This document shows, piece after piece, positions 14,317 through 20,402 of a stretch of 29,303 bases of DNA (its first letter is position 1; every line of letters starts with the position of its first letter). Origin of the DNA: CAYQFQ01 sp964539415 (GTDB taxonomy: Bacteria > Patescibacteriota > Minisyncoccia > Phycocordibacterales > GWA1-40-21). Below the pieces are notes generated by a model. The model ran no database searches. It saw only the letters and a list, made by a program, of their open reading frames with translations, and was not told the DNA's origin. The stretch lies in assembly GCA_964539415.1 (NCBI GenBank), contig CAZIID010000005.1, positions 1 through 29,303 on the forward strand. The letters run 5' to 3'. A program made the translations under genes and the position numbers.

Positions 14317-15819
14317 GTCTCTTAAAGTTTTTATATGAGCACCAAGTCCACTCAATCTTTTTGCTATATCATCGTATCCTCTGTTTATGCTGTAAACATT
14401 TCTAAGTATTGATTTACCTTTTGCGCCAAGCATACCGATCAAAATAATTGCAGCAGGACGAAGAGCAGGCGGACAGATTATTTCTGTTGGCCTAAGTTCT
14501 GTTTTTCCATTTACATAAAATCTATGGGGATCCGCAAGTATTGTATCCGCACCAAGCTTATCAAGTTCTTTGTAATGTATTGCTCTTTTTTCATAAACCC
14601 AATCGTGTATGAGTGTTTGTCCTTTTGCTTGTGTTGCGATGACGGCAAAGAAGGGGAGGTTGTCTATGTTTAGTCCTGGGTATGGTCTGGACTCAATTTT
14701 GTCAGGAAGAGCTTTTAATTGTGAAGAAAAAGTTTTTATATCAACAAGATTTGTATGACCGTTTAAAGCTTTATAAATCTTTGATAGCTTATACTTGAAT
14801 CCCATTTTTTTAAGTTTAAGTAATTCAATCTCAAGAAAATCAATCGGACATCTTTCTATTGTTATGGCAGATTTTGTAAGTATTGCTGAAGCAATAAAAA
14901 ACATAGAATCAATCGGATCTTCAGCAAGAAAATATGTAATATCTTTATTGATTTCTTTAATTCCAGTAACTGTTAAAGTTGTTGTGCCGATTCCATCTAT
15001 TTTAATTCCAAGATTTTCTAAAAAGAAACATAAGTCTTGCACTTGATAATTAGCTGAAGCAAACTTTATTATGGTTTTACCCTCAATAAGTGAAGCAGCC
15101 ATGATTGCATTTTCTGTTACAGTATCTCCAGATTCATATAGGGCAAATATTGCCGGTTTTAATTTTGAATATTTTATTTCATAACAATCTGGTTTTGTTT
15201 TTATATTTATTCCGAAATTTTCAAGCGCAAAAAAGTGTGGGGTGACTGTTCTTGCTCCCAGTTTGCAGCCACCAGACTGTGGTAAGGAAAATTTATTAAA
15301 ATGGTGGATGAGAGAACCAATAAGCATTATTATACTTCTTGTTTTTTCTGCAGATTCTATATTTATATTTTTTAGATTAATTTCTTTTGGTTCTATTTCA
15401 AGATCGTTTTCATTCCATTTTACAGAAACTCCAATACTTTGTAGAACTTCAACCATTCTGTAAACCTCTTCTATTTTTGGAACATTTTTTATCGTTGTCC
15501 TGCCTTTGTTTAATAGGGAAGCGCAAATAATACCCATAGCACCATTTTTTGAAGTTTTTGTGATAACTTTTCCTGTCAGTTCGTATCCTCCTTCTATTTC
15601 AAAATTCATCGCACCTTTTGATACACTTACTAGTTCACTTCCTAGAACGTCACTGATCTTACTAATCATCTCTGTTGTTAGGTTTTGTTCACCGCTTTCA
15701 ATTCGTGCTATAGCGCTTTGTGTAGTTTTAAGTTTTTCTGCAAACTGTTCCTGAGTCATGCCTTTCCTCTCTCTCATTTCTTTTATTAGCTCTCCAATTT
15801 TATCTAATTTATTTTCCAT
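14314..15819 (-). CDS. murA: HTH-MurA fusion: UDP-GlcNAc 1-carboxyvinyltransferase with N-terminal Xre-type DNA-binding domain
   Basis: The 501-residue protein joins two modules. Residues about 7-62 are an Xre/Cro-type helix-turn-helix (RKGMTQEQFAEKLKTTQSAI then RIESGEQNLT). From about residue 73 it is a MurA-type EPT transferase, which moves enolpyruvate from PEP to UDP-GlcNAc in the first committed step of peptidoglycan synthesis. Key residues are kept: Lys91-Asn92 (SKNGAMG), Arg161, the catalytic-loop Cys185 in GGCKLGAR, an Asp in YPGLNIDNLPF, and a C-terminal LRPAA and NRGYDD. The loop Cys means fosfomycin would be expected to bind. Usual MurA length is about 420; the extra is the HTH. 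A palindrome next to its own promoter suggests it regulates itself. It stands alone in its transcription unit. Confidence 0.88.
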   Translation of the reverse strand: MENKLDKIGELIKEMRERKGMTQEQFAEKLKTTQSAIARIESGEQNLTTEMISKISDVLGSELVSVSKGAMNFEIEGGYELTGKVITKTSKNGAMGIICASLLNKGRTTIKNVPKIEEVYRMVEVLQSIGVSVKWNENDLEIEPKEINLKNINIESAEKTRSIIMLIGSLIHHFNKFSLPQSGGCKLGARTVTPHFFALENFGINIKTKPDCYEIKYSKLKPAIFALYESGDTVTENAIMAASLIEGKTIIKFASANYQVQDLCFFLENLGIKIDGIGTTTLTVTGIKEINKDITYFLAEDPIDSMFFIASAILTKSAITIERCPIDFLEIELLKLKKMGFKYKLSKIYKALNGHTNLVDIKTFSSQLKALPDKIESRPYPGLNIDNLPFFAVIATQAKGQTLIHDWVYEKRAIHYKELDKLGADTILADPHRFYVNGKTELRPTEIICPPALRPAAIILIGMLGAKGKSILRNVYSINRGYDDIAKRLSGLGAHIKTLRD

Positions 15820-15842
15820 ATTTTTGTTTTTTAATATTTAAA

Positions 15843-15860
15843 ATACTAAACTTTTAGTAT
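15843..15860. promoter_or_regulatory. Palindromic operator candidate upstream of HTH-MurA
   Basis: ATACTAAA (15843-15850), CT, TTTAGTAT (15853-15860) is a perfect 8-2-8 inverted repeat, the size and symmetry expected for a dimeric Xre-type repressor. It lies 23 bases before the murA ATG and starts about three bases downstream of the predicted transcription start, where binding would block RNA polymerase. Confidence 0.6.
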
Positions 15861-15869
15861 CTAATTAAA

Positions 15870-15878
15870 ATTATAGCA
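15870..15878 (-). promoter_or_regulatory. Extended -10 promoter of the HTH-MurA gene
   Basis: On the minus strand TGCTATAAT matches TGnTATAAT perfectly. Transcription would start near 15863, giving a leader of about 43 bases that contains the palindrome at 15843-15860. There is no Shine-Dalgarno site before the ATG at 15819. Confidence 0.6.
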
Positions 15879-15890
15879 TATGTGATATAT

Positions 15891-15919
15891 AAAAAAAGCC
15901 CGGCACTTTCGTACCGGGC
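15891..15919 (-). terminator. Intrinsic terminator of the two-gene orphan cassette
   Basis: On the minus strand GCCCGGTAC pairs with GTGCCGGGC (one G-T pair) around a GAAA tetraloop and is followed by seven T. It starts two bases after the stop of the 46-residue gene. Confidence 0.92.
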
Positions 15920-15921
15920 AA

Positions 15922-16062
15922 CTATTCATCGTCATTTTTCTCTAATTTTCTAAAACCCAAAAACATTACCACTGAAAGGAAGGTTATCAAAGCCAGAATA
16001 AATAGAGTGCCCATAATAATTTCTTTGATGTCATAACACAACGGAAGTCCGGTGTTCATCAT
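15922..16062 (-). CDS. Orphan 46-residue single-pass membrane protein
   Basis: The frame opens with two ATG codons (16062 and 16059) and codes a short head (MMNTGLPLCYDIKEI), one hydrophobic segment (about residues 16-36) and a charged tail (RKLEKNDDE). A GGAG lies about ten bases before the first ATG. It follows the 100-residue gene by 16 bases and the terminator starts right after its stop, so the two form one transcription unit. No homologue is recognised. Small single-pass proteins of this kind can be toxins of type I-like modules, holin-like proteins, or regulators of membrane enzymes; the sequence does not decide. Confidence 0.65.
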   Translation of the reverse strand: MMNTGLPLCYDIKEIIMGTLFILALITFLSVVMFLGFRKLEKNDDE

Positions 16063-16078
16063 TTTAGGCTTGCTCCAT

Positions 16079-16381
16079 TTAGTAGACTTCTTTTTTTACC
16101 AGGGGTATGTCAATAACCTTTGCATCCCTGGGTGCTTCCTTTGTCGGAGAGAAACGTAAAACGAAATTCACCTCTCCGGAAATTGCATATTCTCCGGGAG
16201 AGATCCCAATTTTTTCAAGTGCCTCCTCAATCAAGGGTAATGAAGCTTCTTTTTCGTCTGTATATTCAAGACCCAAGACATTGTTTTTAATCCTCATCTC
16301 GATAAAAGACACCAAATTCGGACAAACGAGCCCGATATTTTTCAGGGCATCTTTAATCTCTTTATCACTCAATCTCTTCAT
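16079..16381 (-). CDS. Orphan 100-residue soluble hypothetical protein
   Basis: The protein begins MKRLSDKEIKDALKNIGLVC and alternates helix-like and strand-like stretches, with no membrane segment or known motif. A very strong ribosome site, AGGAGGAT at 16387-16394, lies five bases before the ATG, and a small GCACA/TGTGC hairpin with a TTTC loop sits at 16406-16419 just before that site. Its base composition is richer in G and C than flanking core genes. It is the first gene of a two-gene cassette with the 46-residue membrane protein. Function unknown. Confidence 0.68.
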   Translation of the reverse strand: MKRLSDKEIKDALKNIGLVCPNLVSFIEMRIKNNVLGLEYTDEKEASLPLIEEALEKIGISPGEYAISGEVNFVLRFSPTKEAPRDAKVIDIPLVKKEVY

Positions 16382-16386
16382 TTTCT

Positions 16387-16394
16387 ATCCTCCT
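16387..16394 (-). promoter_or_regulatory. Strong Shine-Dalgarno site of the 100-residue orphan
   Basis: AGGAGGAT on the minus strand is a near-perfect anti-SD complement with five-base spacing to ATG 16381. It contrasts with the core genes, which lack such sites. The hairpin at 16406-16419 stands 11 bases upstream of it and might affect access. Confidence 0.75.
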
Positions 16395-16526
16395 ATTTTT
16401 TTGTGGCACATTTCTGTGCTTTTGTGTACTAAATTCTGAATAAGATACTAACATTAAAAATATATAAGTAAAGCCCATTTGCAAAACTCTATAAAAGATA
16501 TAAGATAAGAAATATATATAAATATT

Positions 16527-17540
16527 ATGTCATTTTTTACCAGAAAACTCGGTATAGATTTGGGAACTGCAAACACTCTTGTGTTTGTCCCTGGAAAAGG
16601 AGTTGTCCTTATGGAACCTTCTGTTGTTGCTGTATCTGAACAAGATAATAAAATACTTGCTGTTGGTTCAGAGGCAAAAGATATGATCGGAAAAACTCCA
16701 GATAGTATTATTGCCTATAGACCTATGCGTGATGGAGTGATTGCTGACTACAGAGTTACAGAAGCAATGCTTAGATATTTTATAGATAAAGCTTTAGGTA
16801 AATGGAATATTTTTAAACCAGAAGTTATGATTTCTGTCCCTGCTGGTGTGACTTCCACTGAAAGAAGAGCTGTTGTAGAAGCTGCTATAAAAGCTGGAGC
16901 TAAAAATGCATACATTGTGAAGGAGCCGATTCTTGCAGCTATTGGTGCTGGTATTCCTATTTATGAAGCTATGGGACATATGGTAGTAGATATTGGAGGA
17001 GGAACTACAGACGTTGCTGTTATATCTCTTGGAGGAATCGTTTCTTCAACTTCAGTAAAGTGTGCCGGAAATAAAATAGACGCAGCTATTGCTGATTATA
17101 TTAAAAAAACTTTTAACCTTGCTATTGGAGATAAGACTGCTGAAGAAATAAAAATCCAAATAGGAAGTGCTGTTCCAATGGAAGAAGAACTTTCAATGAT
17201 AATAAAAGGAAGAGATTTTCTTACCGGTCTTCCACGATCCACTGAAATAAAAACTAATGAAATTGTAAAAGCGATAGGTAAAGAGCTTAAGGATATGATA
17301 AAAGCTATAAAAGATGTTTTACAAGAGACACCTCCTGAACTTGCTGCTGATATTATAGATTGTGGAATTATTATGACTGGTGGGTCTTCAATGCTTAGAA
17401 ATTTACCTGAGCTTGTATATAGAAGAACTGGTGTAAAAGCTACCTTAGCCAAGGATGCACTTTATTGTGTTGCAAAGGGGACAGGAATAGCACTTGAACA
17501 TTTGGAAACTTATAAGAAGAGCGTTATTGCTAAGAGGTGA
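16527..17540 (+). CDS. mreB: Rod-shape-determining actin homologue MreB, first copy
   Basis: The 337-residue protein is a bacterial actin that forms membrane-bound filaments guiding lateral wall synthesis. Phosphate-1 motif GIDLGTANTLVFVPGKG is at the N-terminus, phosphate-2 MVVDIGGGTTDVAVISLGG mid-protein, and the adenosine motif reads GIIMTGGSSML instead of the usual TGGGALL. This copy is shorter and more divergent than the second copy at 21697-22761, which sits in the mreBCD cluster; it ends in TGA. It is solitary. A TATAAA or TATATA lies 4-6 bases before the ATG, suggesting a leaderless mRNA. It may form separate or mixed filaments with the other MreB. Confidence 0.93.
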   Translation: MSFFTRKLGIDLGTANTLVFVPGKGVVLMEPSVVAVSEQDNKILAVGSEAKDMIGKTPDSIIAYRPMRDGVIADYRVTEAMLRYFIDKALGKWNIFKPEVMISVPAGVTSTERRAVVEAAIKAGAKNAYIVKEPILAAIGAGIPIYEAMGHMVVDIGGGTTDVAVISLGGIVSSTSVKCAGNKIDAAIADYIKKTFNLAIGDKTAEEIKIQIGSAVPMEEELSMIIKGRDFLTGLPRSTEIKTNEIVKAIGKELKDMIKAIKDVLQETPPELAADIIDCGIIMTGGSSMLRNLPELVYRRTGVKATLAKDALYCVAKGTGIALEHLETYKKSVIAKR

Positions 17541-17567
17541 TAGTCGGTTTACTTTTAAAATTGCTTG

Positions 17568-17576
17568 TGGTATAAA
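17568..17576 (+). promoter_or_regulatory. Extended -10 promoter of the 62-residue orphan
   Basis: TGGTATAAA fits TGnTATAAT with one change. Transcription would start near 17583, giving a leader of about 40 bases that carries the AGGAGG site. Confidence 0.45.
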
Positions 17577-17622
17577 AGAGACTGTTGTTCTCCAAATTAT
17601 TAAACAGTGAAGGAGGAGTTAT

Positions 17623-17811
17623 ATGCCAGCTGAGACGAAGACGAAGATTCATGTCGTTCTCTATGTGCAGGTGGCAAACCGTGTTATCAGAAGCGGTTCG
17701 GTGCGAATGCAAAAATGGTGGAACGTTGTCAAGATTGGCGATCAGAGATTCATGGCGTTTTCGAGTGAACCCTTCTCCAAGAAGCAGGTGGAGGAATTAT
17801 TGCTCGGTTAG
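17623..17811 (+). CDS. Orphan 62-residue basic hypothetical protein
   Basis: The product, MPAETKTKIHVVLYVQVANR and onward to EELLLG, is small, basic and rich in Val and Trp (QKWWNVV); the pattern suggests a beta-rich fold with a short C-terminal helix (SKKQVEELL). No family is recognised. The ribosome site AGGAGG (17611-17616) lies six bases before the ATG, an extended -10 promoter is at 17568-17576, and a terminator lies 26 bases past the stop. Base composition is near balanced (29 G+C of 60 at 17641-17700), well above the flanking genes. It forms its own transcription unit inserted between mreB and the holB-like gene. An overlapping frame from 17585 lacks a ribosome site and is rejected. 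Confidence 0.68.
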   Translation: MPAETKTKIHVVLYVQVANRVIRSGSVRMQKWWNVVKIGDQRFMAFSSEPFSKKQVEELLLG

Positions 17812-17837
17812 CGTAGTATTAAGCTTCACATTTTAGT

Positions 17838-17870
17838 AGCCGTCCAACCCAACTCGGGTGGACGGCTTTT
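17838..17870 (+). terminator. Intrinsic terminator after the 62-residue gene
   Basis: AGCCGTCC pairs with GGACGGCT, continuing through a one-base bulge to CCC/GGG around a short loop, then TTTT. The -10 box TATAAT (17870-17875) of the next gene begins at the last T, so terminator and promoter are packed together. Confidence 0.87.
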
Positions 17871-17875
17871 ATAAT
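17870..17875 (+). promoter_or_regulatory. -10 box of the holB-like gene
   Basis: A perfect TATAAT directly at the end of the preceding terminator. It is 18 bases before ATG 17894, so the leader would be about 10 bases. Confidence 0.45.
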
Positions 17876-17893
17876 TTTGTATATTATAAGCAG

Positions 17894-18583
17894 ATGTTGT
17901 TTAAACCTGTTACAAAAGATGGAGAACTTTATCACTCGTATTGCATTGCTTCAAAGTGTAAAGAAGCTACCGACTCCATACTTTTTTATTTAGAAAAAGA
18001 TTTAAAATTTAAAACAAAAGGTAATCCGGATTTTTGGTTTGGACAGTATGATATTTTAGGTGTTGATGAAAGTCGTATTATAAAAGATGCTCAATCTCAA
18101 AAACCAACAACGGGCGACAAGAAAGTTTTTATAATTTCTGCAAATTTTATTACAGAGCAAGCACAGAACGCAATGCTTAAGATGTTTGAAGAACCCACTC
18201 CTCATACTCATTTTTTTCTTGTTTCACCATCTTCAAAAAACTTCATTTCAACATTGAGATCTAGAATGATGTTTATGAATCTAGGTAATCTTGAAATAGA
18301 TTCATATATAGATGCTTCTGATTTTTTAAAAACTGATTATGGAAAAAGAATAGAATTAATAAAAAAACTTTCAGAAAAAATTTCAGATGATGAAGAAAGT
18401 AAGATAAGAGTTATAACTTTTTTCCAATCATTAGAACAAGAAATACGTAAAACATACGATATTAAAATTTCTTTTGTTTGGTTGGAAGAAATAGAAAAGG
18501 CAAGACTTTACGCAGTAGAGCAGTCTCCGTCGTTAAAAATGTTAATGGAACATATTGCCTTACTTTTGCCAGTTTTAAATTAA
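17894..18583 (+). CDS. holB: DNA polymerase III delta-prime-like subunit
   Basis: The 229-residue protein resembles the clamp-loader delta-prime/gamma family, which opens the sliding clamp for loading on DNA. The best evidence is VFIISANFITEQAQNAMLKM followed by FEEPTPHTHFFLVSPSS and STLRSRM, the Walker B/sensor-1 and arginine-finger-like stretch (the family has NALLKtLEEPP and SR[CR]). There is no Walker A motif and no zinc-binding cysteine knuckle in the N-terminal part, consistent with a non-ATPase subunit trimmed to its minimum; E. coli delta-prime is about 334 residues. I start it at ATG 17894 rather than at an upstream GTG at 17858, which lies inside the terminator stem. Next gene downstream is frr. 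Confidence 0.78.
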   Translation: MLFKPVTKDGELYHSYCIASKCKEATDSILFYLEKDLKFKTKGNPDFWFGQYDILGVDESRIIKDAQSQKPTTGDKKVFIISANFITEQAQNAMLKMFEEPTPHTHFFLVSPSSKNFISTLRSRMMFMNLGNLEIDSYIDASDFLKTDYGKRIELIKKLSEKISDDEESKIRVITFFQSLEQEIRKTYDIKISFVWLEEIEKARLYAVEQSPSLKMLMEHIALLLPVLN

Positions 18584-18594
18584 TGTAGATTTGA

Positions 18595-18611
18595 TATAAT
18601 AAGAGTATAAT
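18595..18611 (+). promoter_or_regulatory. Tandem -10 boxes upstream of frr
   Basis: Two perfect TATAAT hexamers (18595-18600 and 18606-18611) are 11 bases apart. The second would give a leader of about 20 bases to ATG 18637. Two alternative starts are possible; no -35 box is clear. Confidence 0.4.
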
Positions 18612-18636
18612 TAGAGTTTATTTAATCAAATAATTT

Positions 18637-19188
18637 ATGATATACGATTTTAAAGTATTAAAAGAAAAAGCAAAGGGTGTGGAAGAGTGGCTTAAGAAAG
18701 AATATTTGGTTATAAGAACAGGTATGGCAAGCCCTGCTATTTTAGATAATGTACTAGTCGAAGTTTACGGGCAGAGGATGATGATAAATCAAATGGCAAG
18801 TATTGCTGTTGAGGATGCTCGAGTTTTGAGAATATCACCTTGGGATAAAAGTCAGGGTAAAGAAATAGAGAAGGCTATTACATCTGCAAATTTGGGTGTT
18901 TCTGTTCAAACAGATGACAAAGGTGTTAGAGTTTTTTTTCCGGAGTTAACTTCTGAAAGAAGAGAAATACTTAAAAAAACAGCAAAGGCAAAATTAGAAG
19001 ATGCTAAAGTTTCTTTAAGATCTATTAGAGATGAGATTTGGGAGAATATACAAGAAAAAGAAAAAGAAGGCGGTATGGGAGAGGACGACAAGTTCCGTTT
19101 TAAAAATGAAATGCAGAAAATTATTGATGAATCAGTGAGAAATCTTGAAGTAACTCTCGGAAAAAAAGAGAAAGAAATTGAGAACTAA
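18637..19188 (+). CDS. frr: Ribosome recycling factor
   Basis: The 183-residue protein, with EF-G, splits post-termination ribosomes. It has the tRNA-like two-domain plan: a three-helix bundle split by a beta domain. Family signatures include YLVIRTGMASPAILDNVLVE, the INQMASIAVEDARVLRISPW stretch and FPELTSERREILKKTAKAKL, with EDKFRFKNEMQKIID near the end. Length is standard. Its TAA shares one base with the ATG of the following rseP gene (TAATG), so the two are translationally coupled. Confidence 0.95.
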   Translation: MIYDFKVLKEKAKGVEEWLKKEYLVIRTGMASPAILDNVLVEVYGQRMMINQMASIAVEDARVLRISPWDKSQGKEIEKAITSANLGVSVQTDDKGVRVFFPELTSERREILKKTAKAKLEDAKVSLRSIRDEIWENIQEKEKEGGMGEDDKFRFKNEMQKIIDESVRNLEVTLGKKEKEIEN

Positions 19189-20270
19189 TGTTCATACTTT
19201 TATTTTTATTAACTTTGACTGTGTTGGTTTTTGTCCACGAGCTTGGTCATTTTCTGATGGCAAAGTTATTTGGTATTAGAGTGGATGAGTTTGCTATTGG
19301 TTTTCCACCAAAAATTTTCAGTAAGACTGTCGGAGAAACAAAATACGCTATCAATCTAATTCCTTTTGGAGGTTATGTTAAAATTTGGGGTGAAGATCCT
19401 GAAGAAGGAGTTGTGTTGAGCGAGCAGGAACAAAAGAGAAATCTATCTTTTGCTCCAAAATGGAAACAGGCTGTTATACTCTTGTCTGGAATTTTGTTTA
19501 ATATTATTTTTGCTTGGATTTTTATTTCTATATCCTTAAATTTGGGCCTTATTTCAACTAAAGCTGAAAATTCACCACTTGATATTAAAGATACTAAAGT
19601 AATGATTGTATCTGTTTTAAAAGGTTCACCAGCAGAGATCTCTGGTCTTAAAGTCGGTGACACAATAATAAATATAGATTCAAAAAAAGCAGATTCTATT
19701 TCATTAATACAACAAGAAATATCTTCTCTTGATAAAGTTTCTTTATCTTATGAAAGAGATGGAAAAAATTATAATGTTGAAGTTGTTGGAAAAGAAGGCC
19801 TTGTTGAAAATAAAAAAGCCATAGGAATTTCTATGGAGATGGTTGGAGTAGCAAAATATGGTTTCTTTAAATCTTTTTGGGTTGGAGCAAAACTTACAGT
19901 ATTAGAAACGAAAAATACCGCAATAGGTTTGAAAGATTTTTTGGCGAAAGTTTTCTCTTTTGAGAAAAATGTTTTATCTGGAGTTTCTGGTCCTGTCGGA
20001 TTGGCTAAAATGTCAGGTGAGGCTATGAAGTTTGGTGTATCATATTTCTTTGGTTTCGTTGCAATGATTTCTATTAACCTAGCCCTGATCAACCTTATAC
20101 CGTTTCCTGCACTTGATGGCGGAAGAGTTTTCCTTTTGGCTATTGAAGCTTTGTTCAGAAGAAAAATCAAACCAATTGTTTTTAATTTACTCAATGGAGT
20201 TGGTTTTATTTTGTTGATGGCTTTGATGGTTGCTATTACCATTAAGGATATTTGGTTTTCTGCCAATTAA
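19188..20270 (+). CDS. rseP: Site-2 protease family zinc metalloprotease RseP
   Basis: The 360-residue membrane protease cuts transmembrane substrates within the bilayer, for example anti-sigma factors or leftover signal peptides. The first membrane helix carries the zinc motif HELGH (His17, Glu18, His21). One PDZ-like domain lies at about residues 125-205 (VLKGSPAEISGLKVGDTIIN); E. coli RseP has two. The third zinc ligand is in NLIPFPALDGGRV near residue 300, followed by the last membrane helix. The start overlaps the stop of frr by one base. No partner sigma or anti-sigma gene is seen in the window. Confidence 0.93.
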   Translation: MFILLFLLTLTVLVFVHELGHFLMAKLFGIRVDEFAIGFPPKIFSKTVGETKYAINLIPFGGYVKIWGEDPEEGVVLSEQEQKRNLSFAPKWKQAVILLSGILFNIIFAWIFISISLNLGLISTKAENSPLDIKDTKVMIVSVLKGSPAEISGLKVGDTIINIDSKKADSISLIQQEISSLDKVSLSYERDGKNYNVEVVGKEGLVENKKAIGISMEMVGVAKYGFFKSFWVGAKLTVLETKNTAIGLKDFLAKVFSFEKNVLSGVSGPVGLAKMSGEAMKFGVSYFFGFVAMISINLALINLIPFPALDGGRVFLLAIEALFRRKIKPIVFNLLNGVGFILLMALMVAITIKDIWFSAN

Positions 20271-20275
20271 TTAGC

Positions 20276-20339
20276 TTAAACTAGTTTAAACAGTAACACT
20301 TTACCTTTAAAGTCAAGCATTTCTTTTTGACTTAAACTA
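20276..20339. repeat. Palindrome and hairpin in the rseP-proS gap
   Basis: TTAAACTAGTTTAA (20276-20289) is a perfect palindrome. AAGTCAA (20310-20316) and TTGACTT (20327-20333) form a 7-bp stem with a 10-base loop. CTTAAACTA occurs twice (20275-20283 and 20331-20339). The stem may weakly terminate rseP transcription; the palindrome could be a binding site. Neither is certain. Confidence 0.4.
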
Positions 20340-20391
20340 ATGTAATATTTGCTCTATAAGTATAGAGTTGCGTAAAAACTATATTTTTAGC

Positions 20392-20397
20392 TATTAT
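20392..20397 (+). promoter_or_regulatory. -10 box of proS, probably leaderless
   Basis: TATTAT ends five bases before ATG 20403. No Shine-Dalgarno site is present. Confidence 0.35.
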
Positions 20398-20402
20398 TTA
20401 TT

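Noticed and set aside
17585..17836. An 83-codon frame overlapping the 62-residue orphan gene
   Set aside because: It has no ribosome-binding site, while the AGGAGG at 17611-17616 is correctly placed for ATG 17623; composition and terminator position also favour the shorter frame.
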